Below are positions 9,093-18,123 of a stretch of DNA of 64,000 nucleotides, in pieces (within the stretch, counting starts at the first letter, position 1; the number at the start of each line of letters is the position of its first letter). Under the pieces are notes generated by a model that did not search any database, was not told the origin of the DNA, and saw only the letters and a program-made list of their open reading frames with translations. Both the position numbers and the translations under genes were made by a program. Source of the stretch: Sphingomonadaceae bacterium (GTDB lineage Bacteria > Pseudomonadota > Alphaproteobacteria > Sphingomonadales > Sphingomonadaceae); contig JAPZTW010000002.1 of NCBI GenBank assembly GCA_027533105.1, forward strand, positions 62,001 through 126,000, written 5' to 3'.

Positions 9093-9854
9093 ATGAAACA
9101 GATTCTGACCTTAAGCGCTTTGGCCATTGGCCTTTGCGCCAGCCCTGCCATGGCGCAGGACGAGGAAGACTGGACCGGACCCTACATCGGGGTTCAGGGC
9201 GGATATACCGGCGCCAAATCCGATACCAGCGTGGTGCTCGGCGGAGCCTGGGCTTCCGAAAGCCAGGCGCTGCGCGATTTCTTCGGCAACAGCATGGGCA
9301 CTAAGCAAAGCGACGGCGATGTGAACTTCGGCGCGCAGCTTGGCTACAATGTGCAGACCAGCGGTATCGTGCTGGGGCTGGAGGGCGAATTCTCGGTCCT
9401 GAATGGCGGCGAAACGATTGCCCGCGGACCGCTGGCCGTGCCGAGCATTCCCGCCCTATCCTACAGCTATACCAACACGGTTGATCCAAAGCACATGTTC
9501 GCCCTGAAGGCCAAGCTGGGCGGCGCGATGGGCCGGACGCTGTTTTACGTGAACGGTGGCTGGGCCTGGACCAAGGCAACGCTCGGCACCAGCGTCACGT
9601 CGAACGGCAACTACCTCAAGACCGGTTCGCTCGATACCACGATGGACGGCTTCATCGTCGGTGGTGGGGTGGAGCACCGGTTGAGTGACAATCTGTCGCT
9701 GCGCCTGACCTATGACTACACCGATCAGGGCGACGAGACCTATGTGACCACCTATCGGGCGGGCAGCTCCTTCACGACGCCGGCCTATACCGAAACCGTC
9801 ACGCAGGACCTCAGGCTGCACCTCGTGCGGGTGGGCGTGAACTACCGGTTCTAA
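9093..9854 (+). CDS. Outer-membrane beta-barrel protein (Omp25/31-like)
   Basis: A 253-aa protein with signal peptide MKQILTLSALAIGLCASPAMA. It is then an alternating beta pattern typical of an eight-stranded barrel: WTGPYIGVQGGYTGAKSD at the mature N-terminus, FALKAKLGGAMGRTLFYVN in the middle, and a terminal YRF, the C-terminal aromatic recognised by the BAM complex. GGGAGGAG precedes the ATG. Family members are abundant small porin-like surface proteins of alphaproteobacteria; specific function is not predictable. Confidence 0.85.
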   Translation: MKQILTLSALAIGLCASPAMAQDEEDWTGPYIGVQGGYTGAKSDTSVVLGGAWASESQALRDFFGNSMGTKQSDGDVNFGAQLGYNVQTSGIVLGLEGEFSVLNGGETIARGPLAVPSIPALSYSYTNTVDPKHMFALKAKLGGAMGRTLFYVNGGWAWTKATLGTSVTSNGNYLKTGSLDTTMDGFIVGGGVEHRLSDNLSLRLTYDYTDQGDETYVTTYRAGSSFTTPAYTETVTQDLRLHLVRVGVNYRF

Positions 9855-9877
9855 GCCCGGCCATAGGCCATGGTTCA

Positions 9878-9906
9878 GCGCCCGTCCGGTTCTGCCGGGC
9901 GGGCGT
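9878..9906. terminator. Bidirectional hairpin between convergent genes
   Basis: A 12-bp stem with G-T wobbles (left arm 9878-9889, right arm 9895-9906) closes a 5-nt TTCTG loop between the ends of the outer-membrane gene and the EF-hand gene. There is no strong T tract on either side. It is positioned to end both transcripts. Confidence 0.6.
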
Positions 9907-9914
9907 TGCCGTCA

Positions 9915-10382
9915 TCAGCACTTGCAGCGGGGCTGCGCCTTGCGATCCGGCCGGGTCGCGGCGAATTCCTTGCGGGTCAACTGGCCATTGCCATCGGCAT
10001 CGGCACCCTTGAACCGGTTCGAGGTGGCAACAGCCCATTCCTCGAAGCTCAGCAGGTTGTTGCCATCGCGGTCGAGCTTGCGGAAGGCGGCAACGCGCGT
10101 CTGCAACACTTCGTTGCGATTGATCAGGTTGTCGCGGTTGCGGTCCAGCCGGTTGAAGCGGCGCTCCTCGCGCGTGTCTTCATCCACCTGTGGCAGTGCA
10201 GGGCCAAGCAGCCCGTCGCCATCCTCAGTGGGGATCGCCTCAAGATCGGCCTCGGCCGGGATCTCGGCCAGGGTTGGCGGCGGCGGGGCGGCGCTTTCCA
10301 CCGCGGCCCGGCCCTGCCACCAGAACAGCCCGGCAGCAGCCAGCAACAGGCCGATCACGGCGCCCAAGACAGTGCGGTTCAT
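9915..10382 (-). CDS. Membrane-anchored EF-hand protein
   Basis: A 155-aa protein with one N-terminal membrane segment (VLGAVIGLLLAAAGLFWW), a proline/acid-rich linker and three EF-hand loops: DRNRDNLINRNE, DRDGNNLLSFEE and DADGNGQLTRKE. The second and third have the full DxDxNxxLxxxE calcium-binding pattern. The C-terminus is basic with cysteines (QPRCKC). It is probably a periplasmic calcium-binding protein held in the inner membrane. ATG 10382 was chosen over an in-frame TTG immediately upstream. It is 21 bp after the squalene-synthase-like gene on the same strand. Confidence 0.8.
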   Translation of the reverse strand: MNRTVLGAVIGLLLAAAGLFWWQGRAAVESAAPPPPTLAEIPAEADLEAIPTEDGDGLLGPALPQVDEDTREERRFNRLDRNRDNLINRNEVLQTRVAAFRKLDRDGNNLLSFEEWAVATSNRFKGADADGNGQLTRKEFAATRPDRKAQPRCKC

Positions 10383-10403
10383 CAACTGGCTCCCATTGCC
10401 GCC

Positions 10404-11060
10404 CTAGCGCCCCAGCATGCCGATCCGAACGGCAACTGCCAAGGCCCCCGGCCCATCGAGCAAGGCACCGGTGCCCCGCGCGCGGCGGGCCAGCCCGTGC
10501 AGGATCGCCAGGCTGCGCAGGCTGCGCGGCAAGGCCACCCGGTTCCAGTCGCAAGCGGCCAGCAGCGGGGCAATCGCCGCCTGGTCCTCCGCCTGACCGA
10601 GGCCGGCGGCAAGATCGGCCAGCGCCCATTGGTAACCCGCGCGGCCAGCGGCATCGGCGACGCCCTGCCCCGCCACCATTCGGGCGAGCGCAGCCCAGCC
10701 CTGCCCCCGCGCCCTGGCCAGAACCTCAAGGCCGCGCCGATCGACCGCCGCCGGGTCCAGCAGCTCTTCCCAGCCGTTGACGAGGGCGACCAGATCGTCA
10801 GCCTGCCCTTCGAGGCTGGCGAGCAATTGCAGCAGCGGTTGTCCCTTCGGCCGGGCGGCGGGTTCACGCTGGAGCTGGTCGCGCCACCAGGCGAGCTGCA
10901 TCTGGCCCAGCAGCGGTTCGCGGGCCCGCCGGACGATCCCCGCCAGCCGCGCGTCGAAGGCCAGCAGCGCCAGCACGCCGTCGCGCGCCGAACCGGGCGC
11001 ATAGGCCAGCGCCAGGCGTGACGCCTGCGGCAGGTCGGCAAGATGGTTAGCGATGTCCAT
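10404..11060 (-). CDS. Squalene/phytoene-synthase-like protein (truncated or degenerate family member)
   Basis: A 218-aa all-helical protein. The segment from YAPGSARDGVLALLAF to LLGQMQLAWWRDQL resembles the start of the trans-isoprenyl synthase fold found in phytoene synthase and in NDUFAF6-like proteins. The family's Asp-rich catalytic motifs (DxxxD) are not seen, and it is shorter than true synthases (about 280-300 aa). It is therefore unlikely to be a carotenoid enzyme. A role like NDUFAF6 in complex I assembly is possible but unproven. It is divergent from the Tad gene cluster. Confidence 0.6.
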   Translation of the reverse strand: MDIANHLADLPQASRLALAYAPGSARDGVLALLAFDARLAGIVRRAREPLLGQMQLAWWRDQLQREPAARPKGQPLLQLLASLEGQADDLVALVNGWEELLDPAAVDRRGLEVLARARGQGWAALARMVAGQGVADAAGRAGYQWALADLAAGLGQAEDQAAIAPLLAACDWNRVALPRSLRSLAILHGLARRARGTGALLDGPGALAVAVRIGMLGR

Positions 11061-11114
11061 CGCAGTTCGTTCCGGGTGGTTAAATGGTTTCGAGGAGTCA
11101 GGGTTTACGTCGCC

Positions 11115-11122
11115 TTAACCAG
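11115..11122 (+). promoter_or_regulatory. TTAACC motifs (CtrA half-site-like) upstream of the Tad gene cluster
   Basis: The 132-bp divergent spacer before the first Tad gene holds GGTTAA at 11078-11083 and TTAACCAG at 11115-11122. Each resembles half of the CtrA consensus TTAA-N7-TTAA (half-site TTAACCAT), but neither has a second half at the right spacing. CtrA controls pilus genes in Caulobacter, so the match is suggestive only. Confidence 0.25.
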
Positions 11123-11192
11123 GCTCCTTCAACTGGCATAGAGGAAGAACCGCTAGGAAGATCGCGAAAGAATCCGGTCGAAGAGGAACAAG

Positions 11193-12479
11193 ATGCTGCT
11201 TCGGATCGCAAAAGCCATGCGCCGGCTCTCGAAAGACTCGAGCGGGAACGCCCTCATGCTCGTGGCGGTCGGCGTGCCTATGCTGATCGGCGGTGCTGGC
11301 GCGGCGGTGGACATCGCCCAGTGGTATGCCTGGAAGCGCGAATTGCAGCAGGCAACCGACCAGGGTGCGCTCGCCGCTGCCTGGGCGCTGTCCAACACAA
11401 CCAATCGCGACAACTATCGCACCCGCGGCACCCAGGATTACAACAACAACCTGGCCCTGACCCGCACCTTCGCCTCGGCTCCGACCTTCCAGTTGGCCAA
11501 TTACGCCAATGGCTCGAACAACAGCGTGATCGTTCGCGCTACGGCCACCCGCGCCCTGCCCTTTTCCAGCTTCATCACCGGCAATGCCGTGACGATCGGT
11601 GTCTATTCGCAGGCCAGCTTCCAGGCCGGGCAGAACTATTCGGCCTGCCTGATCGCGGTGGGCGACAATGGCACGACGTTCTCGGTCGGCGGCAATGCCA
11701 ACGTTCAGGCGCGCTGCGGCCTGGCCGCGCTGTCCTGCTCGGACGATGCGATCGTGATCGATGGCTCGGCTACCGTCGTCACCGATTCAATCGCAACCTG
11801 CGGCACGGCCTCGGTGCCCTCCGCCAACGAATCCGTGCTGACCGAAAAGGTTACCGGCCTGACCGACTCCTTTTCCGACCTGACCCCGCCGACCAACAAC
11901 ACGCCGCGCACCTATGCCTGCACCGGCAACGGCCGCAACGCCCAGGCCTCGCCGCGCGCCGGAACCTATAGTGGCTTGACCGTGCGGTGCCGCACCACCT
12001 TTGGTTCCGGCATCTATGTGATCGATGGCGGCGAACTGGACCTGACGGGCAACTTCACTGTCACCGGATCGAACGTCATGTTCGTACTCAAGAATGGTGC
12101 TACCCTGAAGCTGGGCGGCAGCGGGAACAACAACACCGTATCGCTGACCCCGATGCAGGCATCGGACTTCGTGGCGCTGGGCTACTCGACGACCCTCGCG
12201 AACCGCTATGCCAACATGCTGATTTTCGAGGATCGCAACAGCGACCCGACCCAGGATCACATCATCAACGGCAATTCCACCTCGCTGTTCCAGGGCACGA
12301 TCTACCTGCCGAAAGGCACGGCACGGCTGAACGGTACGGCCAGCATCAGCAGCACCTGCCTGCAGATCTCCGCCCGGCGGATCAACGTTCAGGGTAACGC
12401 CTATCTCGATACGCGCTGCACCTCCAACCAGACCAACAGCGCCGGCACCTCGATCGCCAAGGTCAACCTGGTGGCATGA
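11193..12479 (+). CDS. TadG-like pilus-assembly protein with N-terminal Tad domain
   Basis: A 428-aa protein. Residues 12-50 are the TadE/G-like N-terminal signature (SSGNALMLVAVGVPMLIGGAGAAVD): a short basic head, then one membrane helix and the helix continuation WYAWKRELQQATDQGALAAAWAL. The rest is a large extracytoplasmic domain rich in Asn/Thr/Gly with paired cysteines (SACLIA, ARCGLAALSC, ATCGTA). TadG-type proteins are minor pilin-like components of Flp/Tad pili. It opens a six-gene run; the next gene overlaps its stop by 4 bp (ATGA). Confidence 0.82.
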   Translation: MLLRIAKAMRRLSKDSSGNALMLVAVGVPMLIGGAGAAVDIAQWYAWKRELQQATDQGALAAAWALSNTTNRDNYRTRGTQDYNNNLALTRTFASAPTFQLANYANGSNNSVIVRATATRALPFSSFITGNAVTIGVYSQASFQAGQNYSACLIAVGDNGTTFSVGGNANVQARCGLAALSCSDDAIVIDGSATVVTDSIATCGTASVPSANESVLTEKVTGLTDSFSDLTPPTNNTPRTYACTGNGRNAQASPRAGTYSGLTVRCRTTFGSGIYVIDGGELDLTGNFTVTGSNVMFVLKNGATLKLGGSGNNNTVSLTPMQASDFVALGYSTTLANRYANMLIFEDRNSDPTQDHIINGNSTSLFQGTIYLPKGTARLNGTASISSTCLQISARRINVQGNAYLDTRCTSNQTNSAGTSIAKVNLVA

Positions 12480-12943
12480 GGATGCGGCTCATGACATCCT
12501 TCCTCGCGCGGTTGCGCCGTTCGATCGCCGGATCGGTGGTGGTGGAAACCGCCATTGTCGCGCCGGTGCTGGTCCTGCTGGCCCTGGGCACCTTCGACAT
12601 CAGCCGGATGGTCGGACGGCAATCCGATCTCCAGACCGGCGCAACCGAAGTGCAAAGCATCGTGCTGGCCGTGGCCAATGGCACGGCGACCGATGTCAAC
12701 ACGATCCAGTCCGTGCTGATGAGCACCCTGTCGCTGCCATCCAACAAGGTGGCAGTGGTCAAGATGTTCCGTTGCGGCACCAATTCGACGCTCGTCGCCG
12801 CCAGCAGCAGCTGCAACAGCAATGCGGTGATCTCGACCTATGTCCAGGTCACGCTGACCGACACCTACACCCCGATGTGGACCAATTTCGGGGTCGGGCG
12901 GCCGATGAACTACCGCGTTCAGCGCACGGTGCAGATCTCGTGA
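12476..12943 (+). CDS. TadE-like minor pilin
   Basis: A 155-aa protein with the TadE signature: basic N-terminus (LARLRRSIAGS), then VVVETAIVAPVLVLLALG as the hydrophobic helix with the conserved acidic residue near its start (VETA). A helical and beta domain follows with a cysteine pair (RCGTNST, SSCNSN). TadE proteins are pseudopilins of Flp/Tad pili processed by a dedicated prepilin peptidase. It overlaps the upstream gene by 4 bp and the downstream gene by GTGA. The true start could also be the ATG two or five codons in. Confidence 0.85.
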   Translation: MRMRLMTSFLARLRRSIAGSVVVETAIVAPVLVLLALGTFDISRMVGRQSDLQTGATEVQSIVLAVANGTATDVNTIQSVLMSTLSLPSNKVAVVKMFRCGTNSTLVAASSSCNSNAVISTYVQVTLTDTYTPMWTNFGVGRPMNYRVQRTVQIS

Positions 12944-13374
12944 TCGGCCGGCACTTCCTTCGCCAGCTGCGGCACGACCGGCAGGGCAGCACGATCATCG
13001 AGTTCGCCATCCTGGCGCCGGTGATCTTCTCGCTGATGCTGGGTGTGCTGCAGGTTGGCCTGCACATGCACGCCTATAACGCGGTCCGCTCGGTGGTGAC
13101 CGACACGGCGCGTTTCACGACGGTCGAATACCAGAAAGACAACGACCTGACCGCGGAACAGATCGAAAGCCGCGCGATCGCCTATGCCGTCAACCCGCCT
13201 TATGGCCTGACCATCGACAATCTGACCGTGCTGGTAACGCAGCCGGCCTCGACCATCACCGGGACGAAGCGGTTCAACATCGAGGTCAGCTATGTCCCGC
13301 AAGGGCTGCTGGGCTTCATCGGGGTTGGCGCGCCGACGATTACCGTTAACCGTCCGGTTTACGTCGCAACCTGA
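12940..13374 (+). CDS. TadE-like minor pilin (GTG start)
   Basis: A 144-aa protein starting at GTG 12940, overlapping the previous stop as GTGA. The typical head is RHDRQGSTIIEFAILAPVIF, with the invariant Glu at the start of the membrane helix, then a long amphipathic helix and a beta domain ending FIGVGAPTITVNRPVYVAT. No better start exists because the upstream frame runs inside the preceding gene. Its role is a minor pilin or pilus priming component, judged from family and operon. Confidence 0.84.
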   Translation: MIGRHFLRQLRHDRQGSTIIEFAILAPVIFSLMLGVLQVGLHMHAYNAVRSVVTDTARFTTVEYQKDNDLTAEQIESRAIAYAVNPPYGLTIDNLTVLVTQPASTITGTKRFNIEVSYVPQGLLGFIGVGAPTITVNRPVYVAT

Positions 13375-13430
13375 TCGCGACATCGCGCTGGCTTGGCTGG
13401 CCCACGCCGCCTGCCAATCAGCAGATTTGC

Positions 13431-13446
13431 TTACGTAATTAACCAA
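13431..13446 (+). promoter_or_regulatory. AT-rich segment with TTAACCAA before the second Tad unit
   Basis: The 141-bp spacer 13375-13515 is the only gap inside the Tad cluster. It contains TTACGTAATTAACCAA at 13431-13446, far more AT-rich than its surroundings and including a CtrA half-site-like TTAACCAA. A second promoter for the downstream genes is likely here. The AGGAGG at 13498-13503 is the ribosome-binding site of the next gene. Confidence 0.3.
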
Positions 13447-13515
13447 ATCCTTTTGCCGCGCCGTTACGCTGCCTGACTAACACCGCAACCACGGTGCAGG
13501 AGGTTTCGGCCGGGG

Positions 13516-15453
13516 ATGGATCACGCAATTGCCAGCAGGGCTTCGGCACAGTCGGGGGGATTCTTCCGCCGGCTGGCGCGCGACCGGGCCGGCAATACCC
13601 TGGCGATGATCGCCGCGGGCCTGTTCCCCCTGTTGGCCATGGTTGGCGGCGGGATCGACATGGGCCGCAGCTACCTGGCGCAGAGCCGGTTGCAGCAGGC
13701 CTGCGACGCCGGGGTGCTGGCCGCGCGCAAGAAGCTGGGCTCGCAGTTCATCGCCAGCGGGGAAATCCCGGCCGATGTCGATACGGTGGGCAACCGGTTC
13801 TTCAACCTGAACTTCCGCGATGGCGCCTATGGCACGCGCGAGCGCAATTTCGCCATGACGCTGGAGCAGGACTACGCGATCTCGGGCACGGCCTCGGTCG
13901 AGGTGCCGACCACGATCATGACCCTGTTCGGCTATGATCAGGTCGATGTGGCCGTGGGCTGCGAGGCGCGGCTGAACTTCAGCAATACCGACATCATGTT
14001 CGTGCTGGACACCACCGGGTCAATGAACTCGACCAACCCGGGCGACAGCCAGACCCGGATCCAGGCGCTGCGCAGCGTGGTCAAGTCGTTCCATGCCCAG
14101 GTCGAAGGCAGCAAGACGCCGGGTACCCGCGTGCGGTACGGTTTCCTGCCCTATTCCACCAACGTCAACGTCGGCTACCTGCTGAAATCGGACTGGGTGG
14201 TGGACCGCTGGCAGTACAACGGCCGGGTCAACAAGGAGACGGGCCGGACCGAAAGCTACGACATCTTCGACACGACCTATACCTACATCAGCGGCACCCA
14301 GACCCCCGTCGCCAGCTATCCCGCCGCAAGCTGCCCGGCGAGCACGGCCGTATCGACCAGCCTGGCCTATTCGGTCGCCAATGATGGCACCGAAAGCGGC
14401 ACCACCCGGATCAACGGCACCAGCTATTCCTGCGGGGTCTCTTCGGACGGGCTGACGGTCGATGTGACCGGCTCGACCTACAACAATTACACCTATTCCT
14501 GGACCCGGCGGAAAACGGGCACGGGATCGCGGGTCGTCTACAACTGGCAGTACCGGCCCGTCACGGTCGATGTCAGCTTCCTGAAGGGCGCGACCGGCGA
14601 GGATCCGCTGCAGCCGGGTTCGATCAACGTGATGATGGAAGGCTATCCGGCGCCCACCGTGCAGCCGCTGACCGCCTGGTTCCGCGGCTGCATCGAGGAA
14701 CGCGATACCTACGAGATCGACGATTACGACAATGTCGACCTGACCAAGGCGCTCGACCTCGACATCGATCTGGTGCCCAGCGCCAACGATACCAAGTCGC
14801 AGTGGCGGCCAATGCTCAACGAGATTTCCTATGAACCGGAAATCTGGTGGAACGGCCGCGGCACCTTCAGCAGCCCGGTGATGACCAGCAACGGCTATCT
14901 CCAGGCCCAGTGGGCCGGCCTCTCTGCCTGCCCCGCCCCGGCACGCAAGCTGGCGGAAATGTCGGCTGGCGAAGTCGATGGCTATGTCCAGTCGCTGTTC
15001 GCCCAGGGTTCGACCTATCACGATATCGGGATGATCTGGGGTGGGCGGCTGCTTTCGCCGACCGGGCTGTTTGCGGATGAGAACGCCGACCTTGGCGGGC
15101 GGCCGACCAGTCGCCACCTGATCTTCCTGACCGACGGGGAAACCGCCCCGCTCGACCTGTCATACGGCACTTACGGGATCGAACCGCTCGACAAGCGGCG
15201 CTGGAACCCGGACCGACCGGCTGGCGGACTGACCCTTACCAACGTGGTCGAAAACCGCTTTGCCGTGGCCTGCAGCGAGGTGAAGAAGCGCAATATCACC
15301 GTCTGGATCATCGGCTTCGGCACCCGGCTGAACCCGGTGATGACCGAATGCGCCGGACCCGGCAAATTCTTCGAAGCCGATAACTCTGCCGAACTGAACG
15401 ACGTTTTCAGCAAGATCGCCGCGCAAATGGGCGATCTCAGGGTGTCGCGATGA
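13516..15453 (+). CDS. Tad-domain protein with von Willebrand factor A domain
   Basis: A 645-aa protein. The N-terminal Tad anchor is DRAGNTLAMIAAGLFPLLA with the helix extension DMGRSYLAQSRLQQACDAGVLAARK. A vWA domain starts near residue 155 with a MIDAS-type motif MFVLDTTGSMNSTNPGD and ends with LIFLTDGETAP and the strand ITVWIIGFG. A roughly 250-residue Tyr/Ser/Thr-rich insertion sits between the vWA halves. Such proteins are metal-dependent adhesins or structural factors of Tad pili. It overlaps the next gene by 4 bp (ATGA). Confidence 0.86.
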   Translation: MDHAIASRASAQSGGFFRRLARDRAGNTLAMIAAGLFPLLAMVGGGIDMGRSYLAQSRLQQACDAGVLAARKKLGSQFIASGEIPADVDTVGNRFFNLNFRDGAYGTRERNFAMTLEQDYAISGTASVEVPTTIMTLFGYDQVDVAVGCEARLNFSNTDIMFVLDTTGSMNSTNPGDSQTRIQALRSVVKSFHAQVEGSKTPGTRVRYGFLPYSTNVNVGYLLKSDWVVDRWQYNGRVNKETGRTESYDIFDTTYTYISGTQTPVASYPAASCPASTAVSTSLAYSVANDGTESGTTRINGTSYSCGVSSDGLTVDVTGSTYNNYTYSWTRRKTGTGSRVVYNWQYRPVTVDVSFLKGATGEDPLQPGSINVMMEGYPAPTVQPLTAWFRGCIEERDTYEIDDYDNVDLTKALDLDIDLVPSANDTKSQWRPMLNEISYEPEIWWNGRGTFSSPVMTSNGYLQAQWAGLSACPAPARKLAEMSAGEVDGYVQSLFAQGSTYHDIGMIWGGRLLSPTGLFADENADLGGRPTSRHLIFLTDGETAPLDLSYGTYGIEPLDKRRWNPDRPAGGLTLTNVVENRFAVACSEVKKRNITVWIIGFGTRLNPVMTECAGPGKFFEADNSAELNDVFSKIAAQMGDLRVSR

Positions 15454-16049
15454 TACGCCGCCTGCTCGCCAGCCTGTGGCGCGACGAACAGGGCGCGGCG
15501 CTGACCGAGTTCGCGCTGATCGCCCCGGTGCTGCTTATCACCCTGCTCGGCCTGTTTGACCTGGCCTACAACATGTACACCAACGAGATGCTGCAGGGCG
15601 CGATCCAGCAGGCCGCCCGCAATTCGACGATCGAAGGCGCCGCCAGCAGCACCGCGCAGGTCGATGCGATCGTGACCCGCGCGGTCCAGGCCGTGGGCCC
15701 CCAGGCCCAACTGACCTTCAACCGCGCATCCTATACCAACTTCACCGAGATCAGCCGCCCGGAAGACTATACCGACGTCAACCGCAACGGCACCTGCGAT
15801 GGCGGCGAGCCGTTCGAGGATGCCAATGGCAATGGCTCGTGGGATCTCGATCCCGGCCAGAGCGGCTTTGGCGGCGCGCGCGACGCGGTGCTCTATACCG
15901 TGACCGTGCGCTATCGCCGCCCCTTCCCGGTCGCGGCGCTGATCCCCGGGCAGAGCGAGACCTTCGAACTGCGTTCCGCCACGGTGCTGCGCAACCAGCC
16001 CTATGGCACCAGCGAGCAGGCGGCACCGGCAGTGGGGGCCTGTTCATGA
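15450..16049 (+). CDS. TadE-like minor pilin
   Basis: A 199-aa protein with head LWRDEQGAALTEFALIAPVLLITLLG: basic residues, then the conserved Glu (TEFA) and the membrane helix. An acidic Asp/Asn-rich stretch in the middle (DVNRNGTCDGGEPFEDANG) looks like a calcium-binding dockerin or thrombospondin-3-type loop, unusual for TadE. It is coupled by 4-bp overlaps on both sides. Confidence 0.84.
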   Translation: MIRRLLASLWRDEQGAALTEFALIAPVLLITLLGLFDLAYNMYTNEMLQGAIQQAARNSTIEGAASSTAQVDAIVTRAVQAVGPQAQLTFNRASYTNFTEISRPEDYTDVNRNGTCDGGEPFEDANGNGSWDLDPGQSGFGGARDAVLYTVTVRYRRPFPVAALIPGQSETFELRSATVLRNQPYGTSEQAAPAVGACS

Positions 16050-16735
16050 CCCGGCCCAGCCTGCTGGCCCGCCTGCTGCGCAACCGCTCGGGCGTGGCGA
16101 TGACCGAATTCGCGCTGGGCGCACCGCTGCTGCTGATGGCCGGGCTGTGGGGCACCGAGACGGCCAATTACGCCCTGGTCAACATGAAGGTCGGGCAATT
16201 GGCCGTGCACCTGGCCGACAATGCCTCGCGCGTGGGCGACACCTCGACCCTGCGCGAACGCAAGGTCTACGAATCCGACATCAACGACCTGCTTTATGGG
16301 GCGCAGCTTCAGGCCGGTTCGCTGAACCTCTTCGCCAATGGCCGGGTGATCATCTCCAGCCTTGAGGTCGATCCCGTTTCGGGCAGCCAGTACATTCACT
16401 GGCAGCGCTGCCGGGGCGCGAAGATGGTTCAACCGGCCTATGGCGTGGAAGGCAGCCGGGTCGGCGCCGGGATGGGGCCGCCGGGCGAGGAGGTTTTCGC
16501 CCAGGATGGCGAGGCGGTGATCTTCGTCGAACTGCGCTTCACCTACCAGCCGCTCGTCTCGCGCCGGTTCGTGACCAATTCCGAGATTTCCTCGATCGCC
16601 TCGTTCACGGTGCGCGACAACCGCGATCTCTCGCAGATGTACCAGCGCGATCCGGCGAGCCCCGATCCGGTCCAGCGATGCGGCGCCTATCGCGGGCCGA
16701 TCAGCCTGACCAGCGACGGCCGGATCGCCAGCTGA
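16046..16735 (+). CDS. TadE-like minor pilin
   Basis: A 229-aa protein, last of the Tad run. The head LLRNRSGVAMTEFALGAPLLLMAGLWG carries the TadE Glu and the membrane helix. The remaining domain has a cysteine pair (WQRCRGAKM, VQRCGAYRG). It starts at ATG 16046, overlapping the previous stop. Its own stop lies inside the left arm of a strong terminator hairpin. No Flp pilin, CpaB-F or TadA-C gene is in the window, so the secretion machinery must be elsewhere. Confidence 0.84.
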   Translation: MTRPSLLARLLRNRSGVAMTEFALGAPLLLMAGLWGTETANYALVNMKVGQLAVHLADNASRVGDTSTLRERKVYESDINDLLYGAQLQAGSLNLFANGRVIISSLEVDPVSGSQYIHWQRCRGAKMVQPAYGVEGSRVGAGMGPPGEEVFAQDGEAVIFVELRFTYQPLVSRRFVTNSEISSIASFTVRDNRDLSQMYQRDPASPDPVQRCGAYRGPISLTSDGRIAS

Positions 16736-16752
16736 TCCCCGATCAGCTGGCG
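16726..16752. terminator. Perfect 12-bp hairpin between convergent Tad cluster and pdhB
   Basis: Left arm 16726-16737 and right arm 16741-16752 are exact inverted repeats (CGCCAGCTGATC) with a 3-nt CCC loop. The TGA stop of the last Tad gene lies inside the left arm. pdhB ends 7 bp beyond. There is no T tract. It probably works in both directions. Confidence 0.65.
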
Positions 16753-16758
16753 CGCAGC

Positions 16759-18123
16759 TCAGCGATAGCAGACCTTGCGCACGGCGGCGGCGATCCGGGC
16801 CGCGTCGATGATCGCGGCCTTTTCCAGGTTCGCGGCATAGGGCAGCGGCACGTCCTCGTCGCAGACCCGCAGGACCGGGGCGTCGAGGTGGTCGAAGCCC
16901 TCTTCCATGCAGATCGCCATCACTTCCGAGGCGATCGAGCACTGCGGCCAGCCCTCTTCCGCCACGACCAGGCGGTTGGTCTTGGCCAGCGAGGTCAGCA
17001 CCGCTTCCTTGTCGAGCGGGCGCAGGGTGCGCAGGTCAAGCACTTCGGCCTCGATCCCCTCGGCGGCCAGCAGCTCTGCCGCTTCCAGCGCAAAGCCGAC
17101 ACCGATCGAATAGGACACGATCGTCACGTCCTTGCCTTCCCGCATGATCCGCGCCTTGCCGATCGGCAGGACGTGGTCATCCAGTTCCGGCAGTTCGAAG
17201 CTGCGGCCATAGACCAGTTCGTTTTCGAGGAAGACCACCGGATCCTCGCAGCGGATCGCCGCCTTGAGCAGGCCCTTGGCATCGGCCGCGTCATAGGGCG
17301 CGATCACCACCAGGCCGGGGACGCTGGCGTACCACGGGCCATAGTTCTGGCTATGCTGCGCGCCAACGCGGCTGGCCGCGCCATTGGGACCACGGAACAC
17401 CACCGGACAGCGCATCTGCCCGCCCGACATGTAATTGGTCTTGGCGGCGGAGTTGATGATGTGATCGATCGCCTGCATAGCGAAGTTGAAGGTCATGAAC
17501 TCGATCACCGGGCGCAGGCCGCCCATCGCCGCGCCGGTACCGATCCCGGCAAAGCCGTACTCGGTGATCGGCGTGTCGATCACGCGCTGCGGGCCGAACT
17601 CTTCCAGCAGGCCCTGGGTCACCTTGTAAGCACCCTGGTATTCGGCCACTTCCTCGCCCATCACGAAGACGCGGCTGTCGCGGCGCATTTCCTCGGCCAT
17701 GGCATCGCGCAGGGCTTCGCGCACGGTCGACATCTTCATGTTGGTGCCAGCCGGAACCGCCGGATCGGCCTTGCGCGGCGCGGGTGCCGGGCGTTCCGCC
17801 GGGGCAGCTGCAACTGGCGCAGGGGCAGACGCGGGCTTTTCACCGCCACCGGTCCCGGCCTGCGCCGGGACGACGGCCTCACCCTCGCCGCCGATCACCG
17901 CGATCACGGTGCCAACCTTCACGCCTTCGGTGCCTTCCGCCACCAGCAGCTTGCCGATCACGCCTTCGTCGACCGCCTCGAACTCCATCGTCGCCTTGTC
18001 GGTCTCGATCTCGGCGAGGATGTCACCGCTCTTCACGGTGTCGCCTTCCTTGACGAGCCACTTGGCCAGGGTCCCCTCTTCCATCGTCGGGGACAGGGCG
18101 GGCATCTTCAGTTCAATGCTCAT
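16759..18123 (-). CDS. pdhB: Pyruvate dehydrogenase E1 component, beta subunit, with N-terminal lipoyl domain
   Basis: A 454-aa protein. Residues 1-78 form a lipoyl domain with the lipoylated lysine K43 in [12 protein letters not shown], then an Ala/Pro linker (about 79-130). The E1-beta transketolase fold follows, with [28 protein letters not shown] and the C-terminal [11 protein letters not shown]. With PdhA it decarboxylates pyruvate and acetylates lipoyl groups of the PDH complex. Fusion of a lipoyl domain to E1-beta is known in alphaproteobacteria such as Zymomonas and Sinorhizobium. Its ATG overlaps the PdhA stop by one base. Confidence 0.97.
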   Translation of the reverse strand: MSIELKMPALSPTMEEGTLAKWLVKEGDTVKSGDILAEIETDKATMEFEAVDEGVIGKLLVAEGTEGVKVGTVIAVIGGEGEAVVPAQAGTGGGEKPASAPAPVAAAPAERPAPAPRKADPAVPAGTNMKMSTVREALRDAMAEEMRRDSRVFVMGEEVAEYQGAYKVTQGLLEEFGPQRVIDTPITEYGFAGIGTGAAMGGLRPVIEFMTFNFAMQAIDHIINSAAKTNYMSGGQMRCPVVFRGPNGAASRVGAQHSQNYGPWYASVPGLVVIAPYDAADAKGLLKAAIRCEDPVVFLENELVYGRSFELPELDDHVLPIGKARIMREGKDVTIVSYSIGVGFALEAAELLAAEGIEAEVLDLRTLRPLDKEAVLTSLAKTNRLVVAEEGWPQCSIASEVMAICMEEGFDHLDAPVLRVCDEDVPLPYAANLEKAAIIDAARIAAAVRKVCYR

